From Triops longicaudatus (Eukaryota; Arthropoda; Branchiopoda; Notostraca; Triopsidae): a DNA stretch of 64,000 bases. The DNA lies in NCBI GenBank assembly GCA_022885665.1, contig JAGQDJ010000023.1:930001-994000 (forward strand), written 5' to 3'. The notes under the pieces were generated by a model. The model did no database searches. It was not told where the DNA came from and saw only the letters and a program-made list of their open reading frames with translations. Position 1 is the stretch's first letter; each line of letters starts with the position of its first letter. Both the position numbers and the translations under genes were made by a program. Of this stretch, positions 13,571 to 24,592 are shown in pieces.

Positions 13571-14248
13571 TTATATTTCATAATTACGGAACTTTCTGAT
13601 AATATCTGACTCACTAAATCCTTTCCAAATTATTTGAAATCGCTGACTGTTGGACGTCCTATCTTTATCATCCGAATCAGCAGGCATAGACGTTAACATA
13701 TTAGGAAGTCTTGGTTGATTCGCCCAATGCATGCTCTAGAAGTTTTTATATAAATTATGTTTTAATACATTCTTATAATGTTCTTAATTTCCTACGTGAT
13801 TAAAATGCTATACACGTATTGTAAAAGTCTTACTTGATGTATTTTTGTGCGGTACTTCTGCCATTCCTGAAAACTTATAGCCAGACCACTTTGCCTCCAT
13901 CTATCATAATCTTTCCGCTTTTCTTTATCTGTTAAGGTATCTTTGGCTTCCTAAAATAAAATATGAGTTATCATTACTACACAGTTTTTGAAGAACTTTA
14001 CTTGTAGCTTCTGAAACTTGGCTACAGCTTGGGGGTCATTTGGCTGTTTGTCTGGATGTAAATTGAGAGCACGGACTTTGTATTCCGCCAAGATTTGTTC
14101 GACCTTGGAATGCAGATAAACGGAAAAGCAAAAAATGACAAGTGAATAAGAAGTCAAGGTGTCTGTTTACCTGGGAGCTTTCTGAACAGCCGAGAATCGC
14201 ATAAAAATCGTCTTCGGGACAATGCACGTAATTCATAACAGCATCCAT
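13571..14248 (-). CDS. DNAJC12: DnaJ homolog subfamily C member 12
   Basis: J-domain co-chaperone; in vertebrates it helps Hsp70 fold the aromatic amino-acid hydroxylases. Four exons, in transcript order: 14248-14171, 14103-14002, 13950-13834 and 13735-13571, giving 153 residues. All three introns are phase 0. The J domain spans roughly residues 12-75 with the HPD triplet at 42-44, inside the stretch VEQILAEYKVRALNLHPDK. Exon 3 carries the conserved RKDYDRWR segment, and the protein ends RKFRNYEI, which I recall as the exact C-terminus of vertebrate DNAJC12. The middle is shorter than the human protein (198 aa). The start MDAVMNY also resembles the vertebrate start. It is divergent from CBS, with about 800 bases between the two start codons. 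Confidence 0.95.
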
Positions 14249-15051
14249 GACAACAGAAAACAGTGACGGACTTTGCCTTTCACCTTGGGCAAATCTTGAG
14301 AGTTGGGAAATTCCTCTTCCTTGTATTTTGCTTCAAGACATAAGGAGTTCCAGTCGCTCGTGACGTCACTACACAATCAATATGCTATTACAGGGCGTCC
14401 TCTTTTTATTCGAATTTCTTTTTCACCATTTCGCGTCGCTATTTAGTTAAACTGAGACCATATCTTTTTCGAAGCGATAGAAGTCAAATAATGTGACACT
14501 GCAAAGCGCGGGAAGACCTAGCTTTGCAGGATCCGGTAAGATGCATAGTTCTTGGGGGCATAGACATTGTACTATCCGGGAAGATAATATTCTTCCTATC
14601 ACAATAATACACAACGCTTACTGGCACTTGCGAGTTTCCATTCACAAAAAAGATAAAAATTCCAGCTTTCATAGTAAAGTTCAGATAATTGCCTAGTCGA
14701 GTTTGTCGGTATATAAATAAGGTTGAAACTAAGTCCCCGCTTAATACGATTGCCGAGCTCGCCCTAAAACTTCGGACAGATTTGCCTCCGCGTAACGGAA
14801 GTTTACTCAGTGCTATTTGACACATTTCGCAAGGTGAGTACACGATTTGTAAAGACCGGTACCACTTCCCAGAAAAGTGATCAAGCAAAATCTCTTTTCC
14901 TTCCCGGAAAGGAAGCTATGAAGTAAATGAAGGAGGTTTGGCCACCAGTCAGTCCCTCTCAACAATTTGTGACATTCACTATATTCTTCGCTTTCTGTTA
15001 GTTTAAGTGAAAGCACAAAGAAACGACCGCTTAACTAACTACCGAAGCAAA
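14249..15051. other. Divergent intergenic region between DNAJC12 and CBS
   Basis: About 800 bases separating two start codons that point away from each other, so it should hold both promoters. I see no clear TATA box at the expected spacing for either gene and no other coding signal. Confidence 0.5.
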
Positions 15052-17187
15052 ATGAGTAAAGGATTCGTCTACGTTCCGCCCAATACTCCCAGTCGTTGCA
15101 CATGGCACATCGGAGCTGACCCAGCCACGTCGCCACATACAACGGAAACACCGTAATAAATGCTTACTTTTTTATTTCCAATCCACAATAAGTCTTCCTC
15201 TTCCCTATTGTTTCAAGAAAGAGCAAGCCAAACATTTTGCCTGACATCGTTTATGCTATGGGTTCTACACCTATGGTCCAGATCAACAAGTTGGCAAAAG
15301 AACACGGAATCCAATGCGATTTGTGTAAGAACCAATTTTTGCATGAAATATCACCAACATTGACCATCCGAAATCATAAAACAGGGGCAAAAGTGGAATT
15401 TTTCAATCCCGGAGGAAGTGTTAAAGATCGCATTGTACCGCGTATGGTATCTGATGCTGAGAAGGCTGGTCACATAAAACCCGGCTGTACATTGATTGCT
15501 CCGACCTCGGGCAACACCGGTAAATGCTTGCAATAATTGCTGCGAGTCCGAAGAAACATTGTTAACGGTAGTTTTATAAAGGCATTGGCGTTGCCATGTA
15601 CGCGGCTGCCAGGGGCTATCGCGCCATTATCGTTATGCCACAAAAAATGTCGAAGGAGAAGGCCGAGACTATGCGCGCGTTGGGAGCCGAGATTTATCGC
15701 ACACCCAATTCGGCGTCAGTTAATTCCATGGAAAGTTCTTTCGCTATCGCCCAAAAGTTGCAATCGGAAATTCCCAATTCGTATGTCCTTGATCAGGTAC
15801 ACCTTATCACTTTTATCCGCACGGAGTCAACACTGATGGGTTACATTTCATCCTTCATTTCAGTACCGAGATGCGAGCAATCCGCTGGCACACTATGATA
15901 TTCTGGCTGAAGAGATCCTGGAACAATGTGAAGGGGAGCTAGATATGATGGTGATCGGTACAGGTACCGGAGGCACCTTGACCGGCTTGGGGCGCAAGTT
16001 GAAAGAAAAATGCCCCAAATGCATCATTGTCGGAGTTGATCCGGTGGGCTCCATTATGGCCCACCCCGACGATTTGTCATCAAAGGCTTTCTTTGAAGTT
16101 GAGGGCATTGGTCACGACTTCGTACCAACAGTTTGTGGTAACACTCTCCATCTTAATCAACTACCTAAAAGAATATATTTTCTTTTTTTCGTGTAATTCA
16201 TTTGTTGAAGTTTCTTTTACCTCTTCTCGAAATTATAACACGTTTGCCTCTATGTGACTTTGAATCCTGCAGATAGTAGCGTGGTAGACCGCTGGTGCAA
16301 AGTATCGGATAAAGATTCCATGTTGATGGCTCGTCGTCTAATCAAGGATGAAGGCATGCTTTGTGGTGGCAGCAGCGGATCAGCTATGACAGCAGCCTTA
16401 GAAATGGCTAAAGATTTAAAACCGGGTCAAAAATGCGTCGTCCTCTTACCAGACGGTTTGCGCAACTATATGACCAAATTCCTCAGCGACGAATGGATGA
16501 TGGAGAAGGGATACCTGCCAGAAAGTTCCGAGTTGTTCAATCAATGGTAAACCACTTTGTCAAGCCGTTATTTCAAGTTCTGTCATAAGTAACCTTGTCT
16601 ATATTTTAGGTGGTCTGGATTACCCGTTTCATCCCTTACGCTTGAATCCCCCAACGTGGTTGAAATTACTTCCTCGTGCCAGGATGTTATCCAGGAACTA
16701 AAAGCTCGTCGACTGGAAGAAATAACCGTGGTAGATAAGGCCAAGTATGCACATTTTTTAACTTCTGTTCGTAATTGTCATCCGGTGCTCCTGAACAGAT
16801 CCATCAAAGGAGTGGTCACGTTGTCTAGCCTAATGGAGAACTTAATATCCGGCAAGGTAGAATCTGGAACCCCCGTCGCAGACTTGCTGCAGATCAACTT
16901 CACGAAGATCCGTGATACGGACCCACTTTCCAAACTGGCCCGCGTACTCACGCGGGAGCACTTCGCCGTCATGGTTACTGGTAAGGCGAATTAGTTTAAT
17001 TAAAATAATTACAAAAAGAAAATTATAAAAACTGAAGTAAAAAGGCACCACGACCCTAAAAACGTGCAACTCAACGTCGTCTGTTTTATTAGGACCAGAA
17101 GAAAAGCTGTCTGGTATTCCTACACGCATCGATCTGCTGAACTTTGTAACTTCCGGAAAGAATTCTGCCACGAATGGACATGCCTAA
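15052..17187 (+). CDS. Cbs: Cystathionine beta-synthase
   Basis: PLP enzyme condensing homocysteine and serine to cystathionine, the first step of transsulfuration and a source of H2S. Exons: 15052-15152, 15218-15324, 15385-15519, 15582-15796, 15864-16137, 16273-16546, 16610-16744, 16799-16980 and 17093-17187, giving 505 residues. Heme-binding Cys16 (SRCTWHIG) and His29 (SPHTT) have the same 13-residue spacing as human C52/H65. PLP lysine is Lys83 in GGSVKDR, and TSGNTG follows at 110-115. The CPKC pair in the catalytic domain corresponds to the human CxxC. A C-terminal CBS (Bateman) region begins after the WWSG stretch and is more divergent. In the segment before the lysine loop a family Cys is replaced by Val (AKVEFF). 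The introns at 15325-15384 (60 bases) and 16745-16798 (54 bases) are multiples of three without stops, but splicing restores the family spacing. Ends with TAA after GHA. Confidence 0.96.
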
Positions 17188-17926
17188 AATTTTTTATACT
17201 TTTGGCGACTTTTTCAAATCTTATGCAATGCTCTTACAATGCACTTTTCTACATTGTTTGTTTGCAAATGTTATAGCACGTTTGGATTTTCTATAATATA
17301 GCAGGAAATTCTTTTTGGCGTGCCGAATAATTGTAATGCTATGAAAACGGGGTATATAAAGCAAAGAAAAAATTATCGGGCATTGGACATAAACGTTTGT
17401 CACAAAACGCACAAAAGGCAAAAGCATCTTGCAGTATAACCACTTCATTATTCAAAAAGCTTCAAAGCTTTGTGGGTAACAAAACCGCAAACTTGCCATT
17501 CCAAATGGATCATGCTGAACCAGCACGCATTATTTTATTTTTTTCCTTTTTCTCAATACCACTGGGGGGGAAAGTATGTACATAATTGTTTACATTAGAA
17601 CGACACGTCAAGAAGCTTGCAAAACTCCAATGGTCGAAATGCTTGATTGGAGGCCACACCGGCAATTCATGACAAACCCCGTAAATATTTGACAAGTTTG
17701 CGCTTGTTTTGCTAGTTTGCAAACAACGAGGAAATGATAATAGGATAACACCGCAAACTTACCAAGAAAGTACATCAAGTCAACCTCTTGTTTGACTGCC
17801 ACACTCGCATCCACATACTAAACCCCCAAGCCGTTTTCTCACCCACCCTCCTTTTTATCTGGTACATTTTTCCCCCTTAGCCATGTGAAAGGTAATCACA
17901 TTGAATCACTTAAACTGATGGATATC
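17188..17926. other. Convergent 3' region of CBS and CCDC6
   Basis: Non-coding; it must contain both 3' UTRs. A minus-strand AATAAA at 17534-17539 is a candidate end signal for CCDC6. I did not find a plus-strand AATAAA for CBS here. Confidence 0.5.
17534..17539 (-). promoter_or_regulatory. Candidate polyadenylation signal for CCDC6
   Basis: AATAAA on the minus strand about 390 bases beyond the CCDC6 stop codon. Confidence 0.35.
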
Positions 17927-20294
17927 TTAACTGCGAGAGGTATCCATAGGGGAAGTTGTACCACTGCTTCGGGAAGGTGCCGAAGTGTTCGACGCTATGT
18001 GTTGCGACAAAACAGTGGTAGACTGTGCAGGACAAGGTGAACTGGAAGTAGCGGAGGTTTGCGCGGGTACAGCGGGTTTCACGAAACGTTCCTGCGAAGA
18101 CCGGTTATGACTCTTTTGCATACCACTCGTCAAAATACCCTGCAAGTACAAGATGAACAAGGAAATTTGCATTACATTAAGGATTAAACTTGTTGCCTTA
18201 CGCTATGGGGCGGTGAAGACGAAGGTTGGCATAATGTTTGACCACATGTGGGACACCTTCCGATGGGACTGGGCGGACTGAAAGCATCACGAGACCCACT
18301 TTCTCGTCCAAAAAGTCCTTAAAAGTAGCTTCAGCTTAGACCAAGCACTCTCTCTGTGGCAATAATAAATACCTGGACTAAGTGGGCGAGATGTGCTGGG
18401 TGACGGGTTGACTCCACTAACGTATGGCACAGGGCTTGATGTTGTTCGAGTACGGGTGGTCGTTCCTACCGCTACCGCCAACGGTCCGTGAGAAGTCATT
18501 TCATTATAATGGCGTTCTTCTTCCATTTCCAAACTGTGTGGCATTACGAAACAATATACTTGTTACTTCAAAGATTTCAGAGCAAGATTTTTCTTTACCT
18601 TGACTCGGATTCAGACAAGTGTCGACACAGCGCTTCTCGGCGATCGATTTCTAGTTGCAAACGTCTCTGTAAGCGAAGGTTTTCTTCTCGGATGCTCTTC
18701 TCTTCCGAGACATAATGGGACATGCGAGAGATATCTGCACAAAGGGATCATGGTTAAAGCCTCCGCAACTACACAACACGTTCTTAAGTCGTTACGTTCT
18801 TGTTGTGCACGGGTTAGCTGGTGGCGGAGCCGGCTCACTTCACCACGCAATCCTTGAATATGCGATGTTATCTGTTCTGGGTTTTGGTTGCCCACGTTGC
18901 TAGCATCACGTGGGGATGGCGGTGCGGACACCGGTTGGTCCAATTTTATTTGGAGCATCCTATTTGAAATAAGCCTCATGTAAGTAACAATCCACGAAAT
19001 TTGTCTACGTCGTCCTTCATTCCTTTTTGCATTGTCATCTAAAATCCTTAACGATACTTGCAGGTTCAATTCCATGATTTGCGCCATTATCTGCTTAACA
19101 ACTTCTACTGGAATTACTAACCACCCGCACGGAAGTTCCAGAGCGTCAGAAGAGGGTTGCACTTGTGACATTTCGATATGTTTTAATAACAATATGTAAT
19201 TTTAGAAAGGTATCAATAAACTTGATGGCAATCTACCTATTCAATGCTTCTAACTTTAATACATTCAGCAGACATACCTCTTCTCAGCCTCAAGTTTGTC
19301 CATACGCTTCCATAACTTGTTAACGAGGGCTTCTTGCTCTTGTTCCAAAGTGTTTTCCAATTCCACCTTCTCCCTCCTTAGCTGCTCCAGTGTCGTTTGC
19401 TTAGCTAAAGTCTCTGCTTCAAGTTTTTCAATCTTTCTCATCAATTTATTCACCAAGCACTCCTGTTCTTGCTCCAGAGTTTGCTCCAGCTGAACTTTTT
19501 CTTGTCGAAGCTACAGAACAAAAGGAAAATTAGTGAAAAGTCTTAATCACTCCCGAGTATCGCTTACTTGGTTGAGCTTACGAGACAAATCATTAGTAAG
19601 ACACTCTTCTTCTTGCTCATAGTTGAGAGCCAATGTCTCTTTTTCTTTCTTGAGAGCTTGGATTTTCTTAAGAAGAGTATTGCTAATAAATTCTTCTTCT
19701 TGCTCGGCCCGAGCGTGCTATGAAGACAAAGAAAACAAGTTAATTAATGCACCAACGGTTAATTAAAAGGAAACAATCTGATTCCCTCTCCTGTAGACCA
19801 AATTCTCTCCTTATAACATACGACTTGGCAAAGCTATGTTCAATACTAATTTTCTAGAACTCGAAGCCTTTGAACGTCAAGAATGTTCTGACGTTGACAC
19901 ACCTGCATACCTGACCAATCCTGAACCACAACCAAACGGTCTAGGACCTCGTGGAATGTTTTTAGCTACTCAATCCCGAAGGACGTATCTGACATTAACT
20001 CAGTAGTTGACTGGTTTCATTTCTTGTGCAAGGTACGCAAATCATAAAGCAAAATCACTTTTGAAAAACACAACTTACAATGTTGACAGACGCTTGCCGC
20101 AGTGACCGGTTTTCTTCTTGCAAGGATTTCACCCGTAATTTGTACGTTTCTAATTCTACTTTGAGCACACGATTTTGCTGTTGAAGCGACTCGATTCTTT
20201 TATGCATTTGCTCCCTTGACACAGGTGATGGGGGCATCATAATTGGCACCCCATCAATCGAGCTTGAATCACTCTCGCTCGCACTATCAGCCAT
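17927..20294 (-). CDS. CCDC6: Coiled-coil domain-containing protein 6
   Basis: Ortholog of human CCDC6 (H4), a coiled-coil phosphoprotein linked to DNA-damage checkpoint signalling and known from RET fusions. Eight exons in transcript order: 20294-20079, 19717-19568, 19510-19278, 18959-18796, 18734-18599, 18533-18373, 18317-18202 and 18139-17927; 462 residues versus 474 in human. It starts MADSASESD, as the human protein does. Repeated EQEEEFI/EQEQE heptad blocks form the coiled coil from about residue 40 to 310. LDQPVSAPPSPRD follows the second Glu-rich block, then SLEMEEERHYNEM and SRPLSPG. The tail is Pro/Ser-rich and contains a CPTCGQTLC cysteine cluster that I do not recall in human. The acceptor at 18318 is weak, but it is the only choice that keeps frame into the last exon. 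Read-through upstream of residue 1 has only a TTG, so the ATG at 20294 is preferred. Confidence 0.94.
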
Positions 20295-21412
20295 TTTGGC
20301 AGCCGTGTTGCTGTCTTGCTTGTGAGTCGTGGTAGATTCGAAGAACAAAAATCTAGCTCTCGCTATACTGCTGGCTCACGACAACGCATCGTTTGGGGAT
20401 TAGGAGAACTATACCACACACAAGACCAATGCAAATGGCGTTCCTGGCCTTCTCTCCCTTCCCTCGCACTTAAAATCACTTATGACTTTACAGACCCTGG
20501 AAGACAAAAGCTTGCCTTCCGCTCCAGCTGCACAGCTGCGCTATGGAAGCCGCATGCCGCGTAGCCGTGTATTGGAAGCCGGTTGTTCGGTATATCCGTC
20601 AGATGAAGTTTCGTGGTTGGCTTATCGTCGCATGCACTCAAGGCTGGCATGCACCAGCGTAGCGTGTGAACCAAACAAGTTGAACCCGCGGATTGCTGGC
20701 ACTGCGGCAGTTTTCAAATGCTTCCTACAGAGCGGGACCCGTCACATTGAGTCTCTTTAAACATTTTTTTTTACAAAAAGTTAAGGCCTTTTTTTAAATA
20801 AATAAGAATTTATTTCGCTGTATTTAAGATATCCTGAAGAGACTACACTAATTGAATTTTTTCGATGTTCCCCTCGTTTAGTAAAATCTTGGCGTAGTAA
20901 AGGCGTTTGGGGCTTACGCGGGGACCCATATAACCAATTGTACCGAGCCCTTTTTCCTGCTAAATCGAGGGTTTCAACGCACGTTGAAGTTTCTTGGAAC
21001 GGATCCCTTGGGTAAGTTAACGGCTTTTGTTAACGTCACATACGAAATGGCACAGCAAGCATAGAACAGTATCAGGTTTGGAAACTCTTTCATGTCAGCA
21101 GTAGGGATAAATCGAACGGACCGAAGCTTTCGGTCAGATTTGTGGCAGGTTATAATCACGTACGCTTTTTTCACTACGGTAAGAAACAGGAATAACATGA
21201 ATAAAATCCAAAATAAAACAAAAGTGGACATACTGGCGCCAATTCTCCGTATATTTCCTACACATTATACTTTTCGGTGGGAATAAGAAAATTCCCAAAC
21301 ACCTCAATCATGCTAAAAAAACTTAGCTACAAACCACATACAATACGTGTCATACATTCAGCTCTCTCTCTGTTTCAATGTGTATACGGTCGCATCTTTG
21401 GTTAGTTAGCAG
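20295..21412. other. Intergenic between CCDC6 start and PAPSS stop
   Basis: No gene recognised. It should hold the CCDC6 promoter and the PAPSS 3' UTR; a minus-strand AATAAA at 20809-20814 could serve PAPSS but is about 600 bases from its stop. Small plus-strand ORFs around 20482-20760 show no family features. Confidence 0.5.
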
Positions 21413-24400
21413 TTATTTTGAAGCACCTCCCAAGGATTTGTAGTAGGCTGCAAGTACGGCCCAGGCTTTGGGGGCCATGAATCCATCTGGGGGTAGTTCT
21501 CCGGAACGCGCCAAGGCTCTCATTCGTGTACCGGAAATGAAATCAAAATCTTGCTTGCGTTCTGGATCGAAGAAAGCCATAGCTTTCGCTTTCGTATCGT
21601 AGGCAGCAACTCGGAAAGGAATAATTTCCATGCCCGATAAACCAGGGGCCATGGACAAAACTTTCCCGCCGTGGGTAGCTTCGTACAAATCACGTTTCGG
21701 GTTGGGATCCGGATGAGGCATACCAGCTGGATCGCGACCAACAATGTAAAACCTAGCGCCGGTAGTCATACGGGTCCTTGCATGCCACTGAACCTAAAGT
21801 AATAAATCAATGATAGTGAGGAGCCTTCCGATCTCATTTCTGTGGCACGGATACGAAAATTGATTGATGAATACTTACCTCAGTTGGACCAGCGTACATC
21901 ATGGGTGAAGGGAAAATGGCTAAAACAGTGTTGTCTGGATCCAAAACTCCTTCCTCAAGGATAGCCTTGTGTTGTTCCATGCGAACGGGCAAAGGTACAT
22001 CATCGTCTTTGGTCCAGCCACCCAAAGGATGTAAAAGAAGTACGGGTTTCTTGTAACCGCGCTCAATCAAGGCTTTGTGAGTAAACTATTTCCAAACAAA
22101 CAAAACAAGGTTCGTATACAAGTTAGTTCTGTGCTGAGCAGGTCTTTTTCAAGCCCTTACTTGCATAAGCAATGCATGACCGTTATGAACCGGGTTGCGA
22201 AGCTGGAAAGCAAACACAGCATCAGCGCCCATGCTCTGGAACTTCCTGCGGAGCTCGGTAGGAGTTAACCGATACTCATCCAAACCATCATTCCAGCGAA
22301 TCCTTTCAAGGACTTCTAGGTCTCCTCCAGCGAGCCATTCTCCACTCTCGTTGATCATCTAATGTGTACGGAGTTTGTAAGCAAATGTAGCCCATAAACA
22401 CTGAAGTGGTTTACCTTAATGTAAGGATGATCAGGATGTGTAGTTGCGAATTGGCGAGCACATCGTTCTTCTTTACGGTGCTCGTAGAACTCGGGCTTAC
22501 GCAGAATGGCGACGGGTTTGCCTTGGTACCGTAAAGCAAAGGCAGGTACATCTTTCAATTTAGCGTAATCAGCCTCCCTAATGGGTAGTACAATCGGGAT
22601 TGATTGGTTGGATAAGCCTTCGTCGAAAAGGCAGTTGAAATGAGTAACCTAAAAAGAGATATCGGCATTAAGACATTAACATTACGCAAAGTATTACGTT
22701 GTACTACGAGTTGAAAAGTGCAACTCCATTCTGATTTGTTAAGCAACAAGATAAATGTTTGTGATAGTGATCTCCTGGGTTCTCTTTGATCGAAGAACGT
22801 TAATTACCTGAAGATACTCTCTTTCACGCATGAAGCCCCGAAGTGGGGAAGCCCAACCTTCCGATAAGACTTGGACCCACTGTAAATCAAGTTCGCTGAT
22901 CTCGACGGAAGGCAAACTAGCAGCCTCGGCAGTAGCAGATTCAACTCGGTCAGCTGGAACCAACAGCTCAACGACGGATGCCAGAACTGAACGGGGAAGA
23001 ACATTCTAAAAAAAAAAAAAGAGAATATTGCATGCTGGTTTGACATGGACAAGAGCATGCTTACGTTATCGACAAGCAGTTGGACAAGTGCTTGCATACA
23101 ATCTTCAATGGAGGATTCTCCTGTATGAATTGAAAGCTCCGCTTTATCCGGTTCCTCATATGGAGAATCGATGCCAGTGAAATCTTAAAATAATAAACTT
23201 AGATAGGGGACATGTTGTAAGACGCTGGTTTCTTACTTTTGATAAGACCTTCGCGAGCTTTCTTGTATAAACCGCGCACGTCTCGTTTCTCGCAAGTCTC
23301 CAAAGATGCGTCGACAAAAATTTCGAAGAAAGGCAAGCCTGCTTCGCTATGCAGCTTACGAACACTATCGCGATCCTAAGATTGAGATAAATTATTCCTA
23401 TGACCAACTCGGATCATGTGGGTTTCTCATAATTCTTACCCTCTTGTATGGCGATACGAAGGAACACAGAGTGATAACCCCAGATTCGGCAAAAAGCTTG
23501 GCAACCTCACCGACACGGCGAATGTTTTCTTCGCGATCTTCCGGCGAAAATCCCAAATTAGAATTGAGGCCAGTTCGCATATTATCTCCGTCTAAACCGA
23601 AAGCCGGAACTCCGCGGGAAATCAAGTAATCTTCCAGGGCAAAGGACAAAGTAGTTTTTCCTGCACCGGACAAGCCTAGACAAGATAATGTGATATGAAT
23701 CTATGCGCTTGTATTATGCTGTACGCCAGTATAGTGCCCAGTAAACAAAAATCCCCATAGTTAAGATCCATGATTCTTGCTATTAGATATCCCTCCTTAC
23801 AAGCATCTCATGTTGCTGCACCTTCAAAATTCACATTTCTTATGACAACAAACGCAGGCTTTCGCCTTAATGTCTTTTCTTGTTTAGACTTTTTATTCGA
23901 AAGCTAATTTCTGTGCATAGTTACAATAATAATCGCTAGGGCAAAAAGTTCTTATCGGCTGAAATTTAGTGTGATTTGATGTTTTCCGAATCTTTCCTTG
24001 ATGTTTTTGTGATTCATGGTCTTTCGGTACACCTAGCCACTGGATAGGAGAATCATATGTTAAATAGAAATTATAAGGTTCAGGCAATTTTACAACAAAA
24101 AGGCCGAGATTTGGTTGCAAGTTTTTTACTGTAAGTTTTTGAAGAACGAAAGAAAAGATAATAAATAGAAAAGATAATAAATAATTTCGCTGGGACCGAC
24201 TCTAAATTCAGTTTTTCTGATAAAAAGAAACGATAATTTGGTATTTTACTGTCACAAAGTCATGGTAAAAGGCCGGGTAGTTTTACTGAATCGCCTGAGC
24301 TGTTTAATTCGCCTAAACTTTGGTAAAACACGTAGCCCTAAATTTCAATCTATGAACAGTAGCGTAAGGCGAAAGAAACGTTATTAAAAATAAAACATTT

Positions 24401-24592
24401 TCGGCTATGGAGTTTTCAATAAGTCTTCACTTCAAAGTACCGAAAGCCAACAATTGAGAATTGCTACTTACCCGTAAACCACACGGTGCACCCGCGGAAA
24501 CCCTTGGTTTTGCCCATGGCCTGTTCCCGGGTATTACGGTTCACCAGGTGGCGGTGATAGGTCACATTGGTAGCTTTCTGCAGATTAGACAT
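21413..24592 (-). CDS. Papss: Bifunctional 3'-phosphoadenosine 5'-phosphosulfate synthase
   Basis: Makes PAPS, the universal sulfate donor: the ATP sulfurylase half forms APS and the APS kinase half phosphorylates it. Nine exons in transcript order: 24592-24472, 23675-23440, 23375-23237, 23183-23065, 23005-22808, 22648-22415, 22358-22161, 22085-21879 and 21793-21413; 610 residues versus 624 in human. APS kinase is N-terminal with the P-loop GLSGAGKTT at 41-49 and LDGDNMR, GFSPEDREENIRR and the cysteine-flanked KRDVRGLYKKAR downstream. ATP sulfurylase is C-terminal with the nucleotidyl-transferase motif RNPVHNGHALLMQ (HNGH near 407-410), HPLGGWTKDDDVP, FYIVGRDPAGMPHP and ISGTRMR. The domain order matches the animal fusion. 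It begins MSNLQKATNVTYH at a clear ATG. Together with CBS it places two sulfur-metabolism genes on either side of CCDC6. Confidence 0.97.

Noticed and set aside
16745..16798. Short introns that read through in frame (also 15325-15384, 30524-30577, 32654-32716)
   Set aside because: With dozens of introns of 50-65 bases, a few that are multiples of three and stop-free are expected. Splicing restores family spacing in each case.
20295..20348. Upstream extension of CCDC6 by 18 codons
   Set aside because: The frame opens with TTG, not ATG, and the protein start MADSASESD already matches the vertebrate start.
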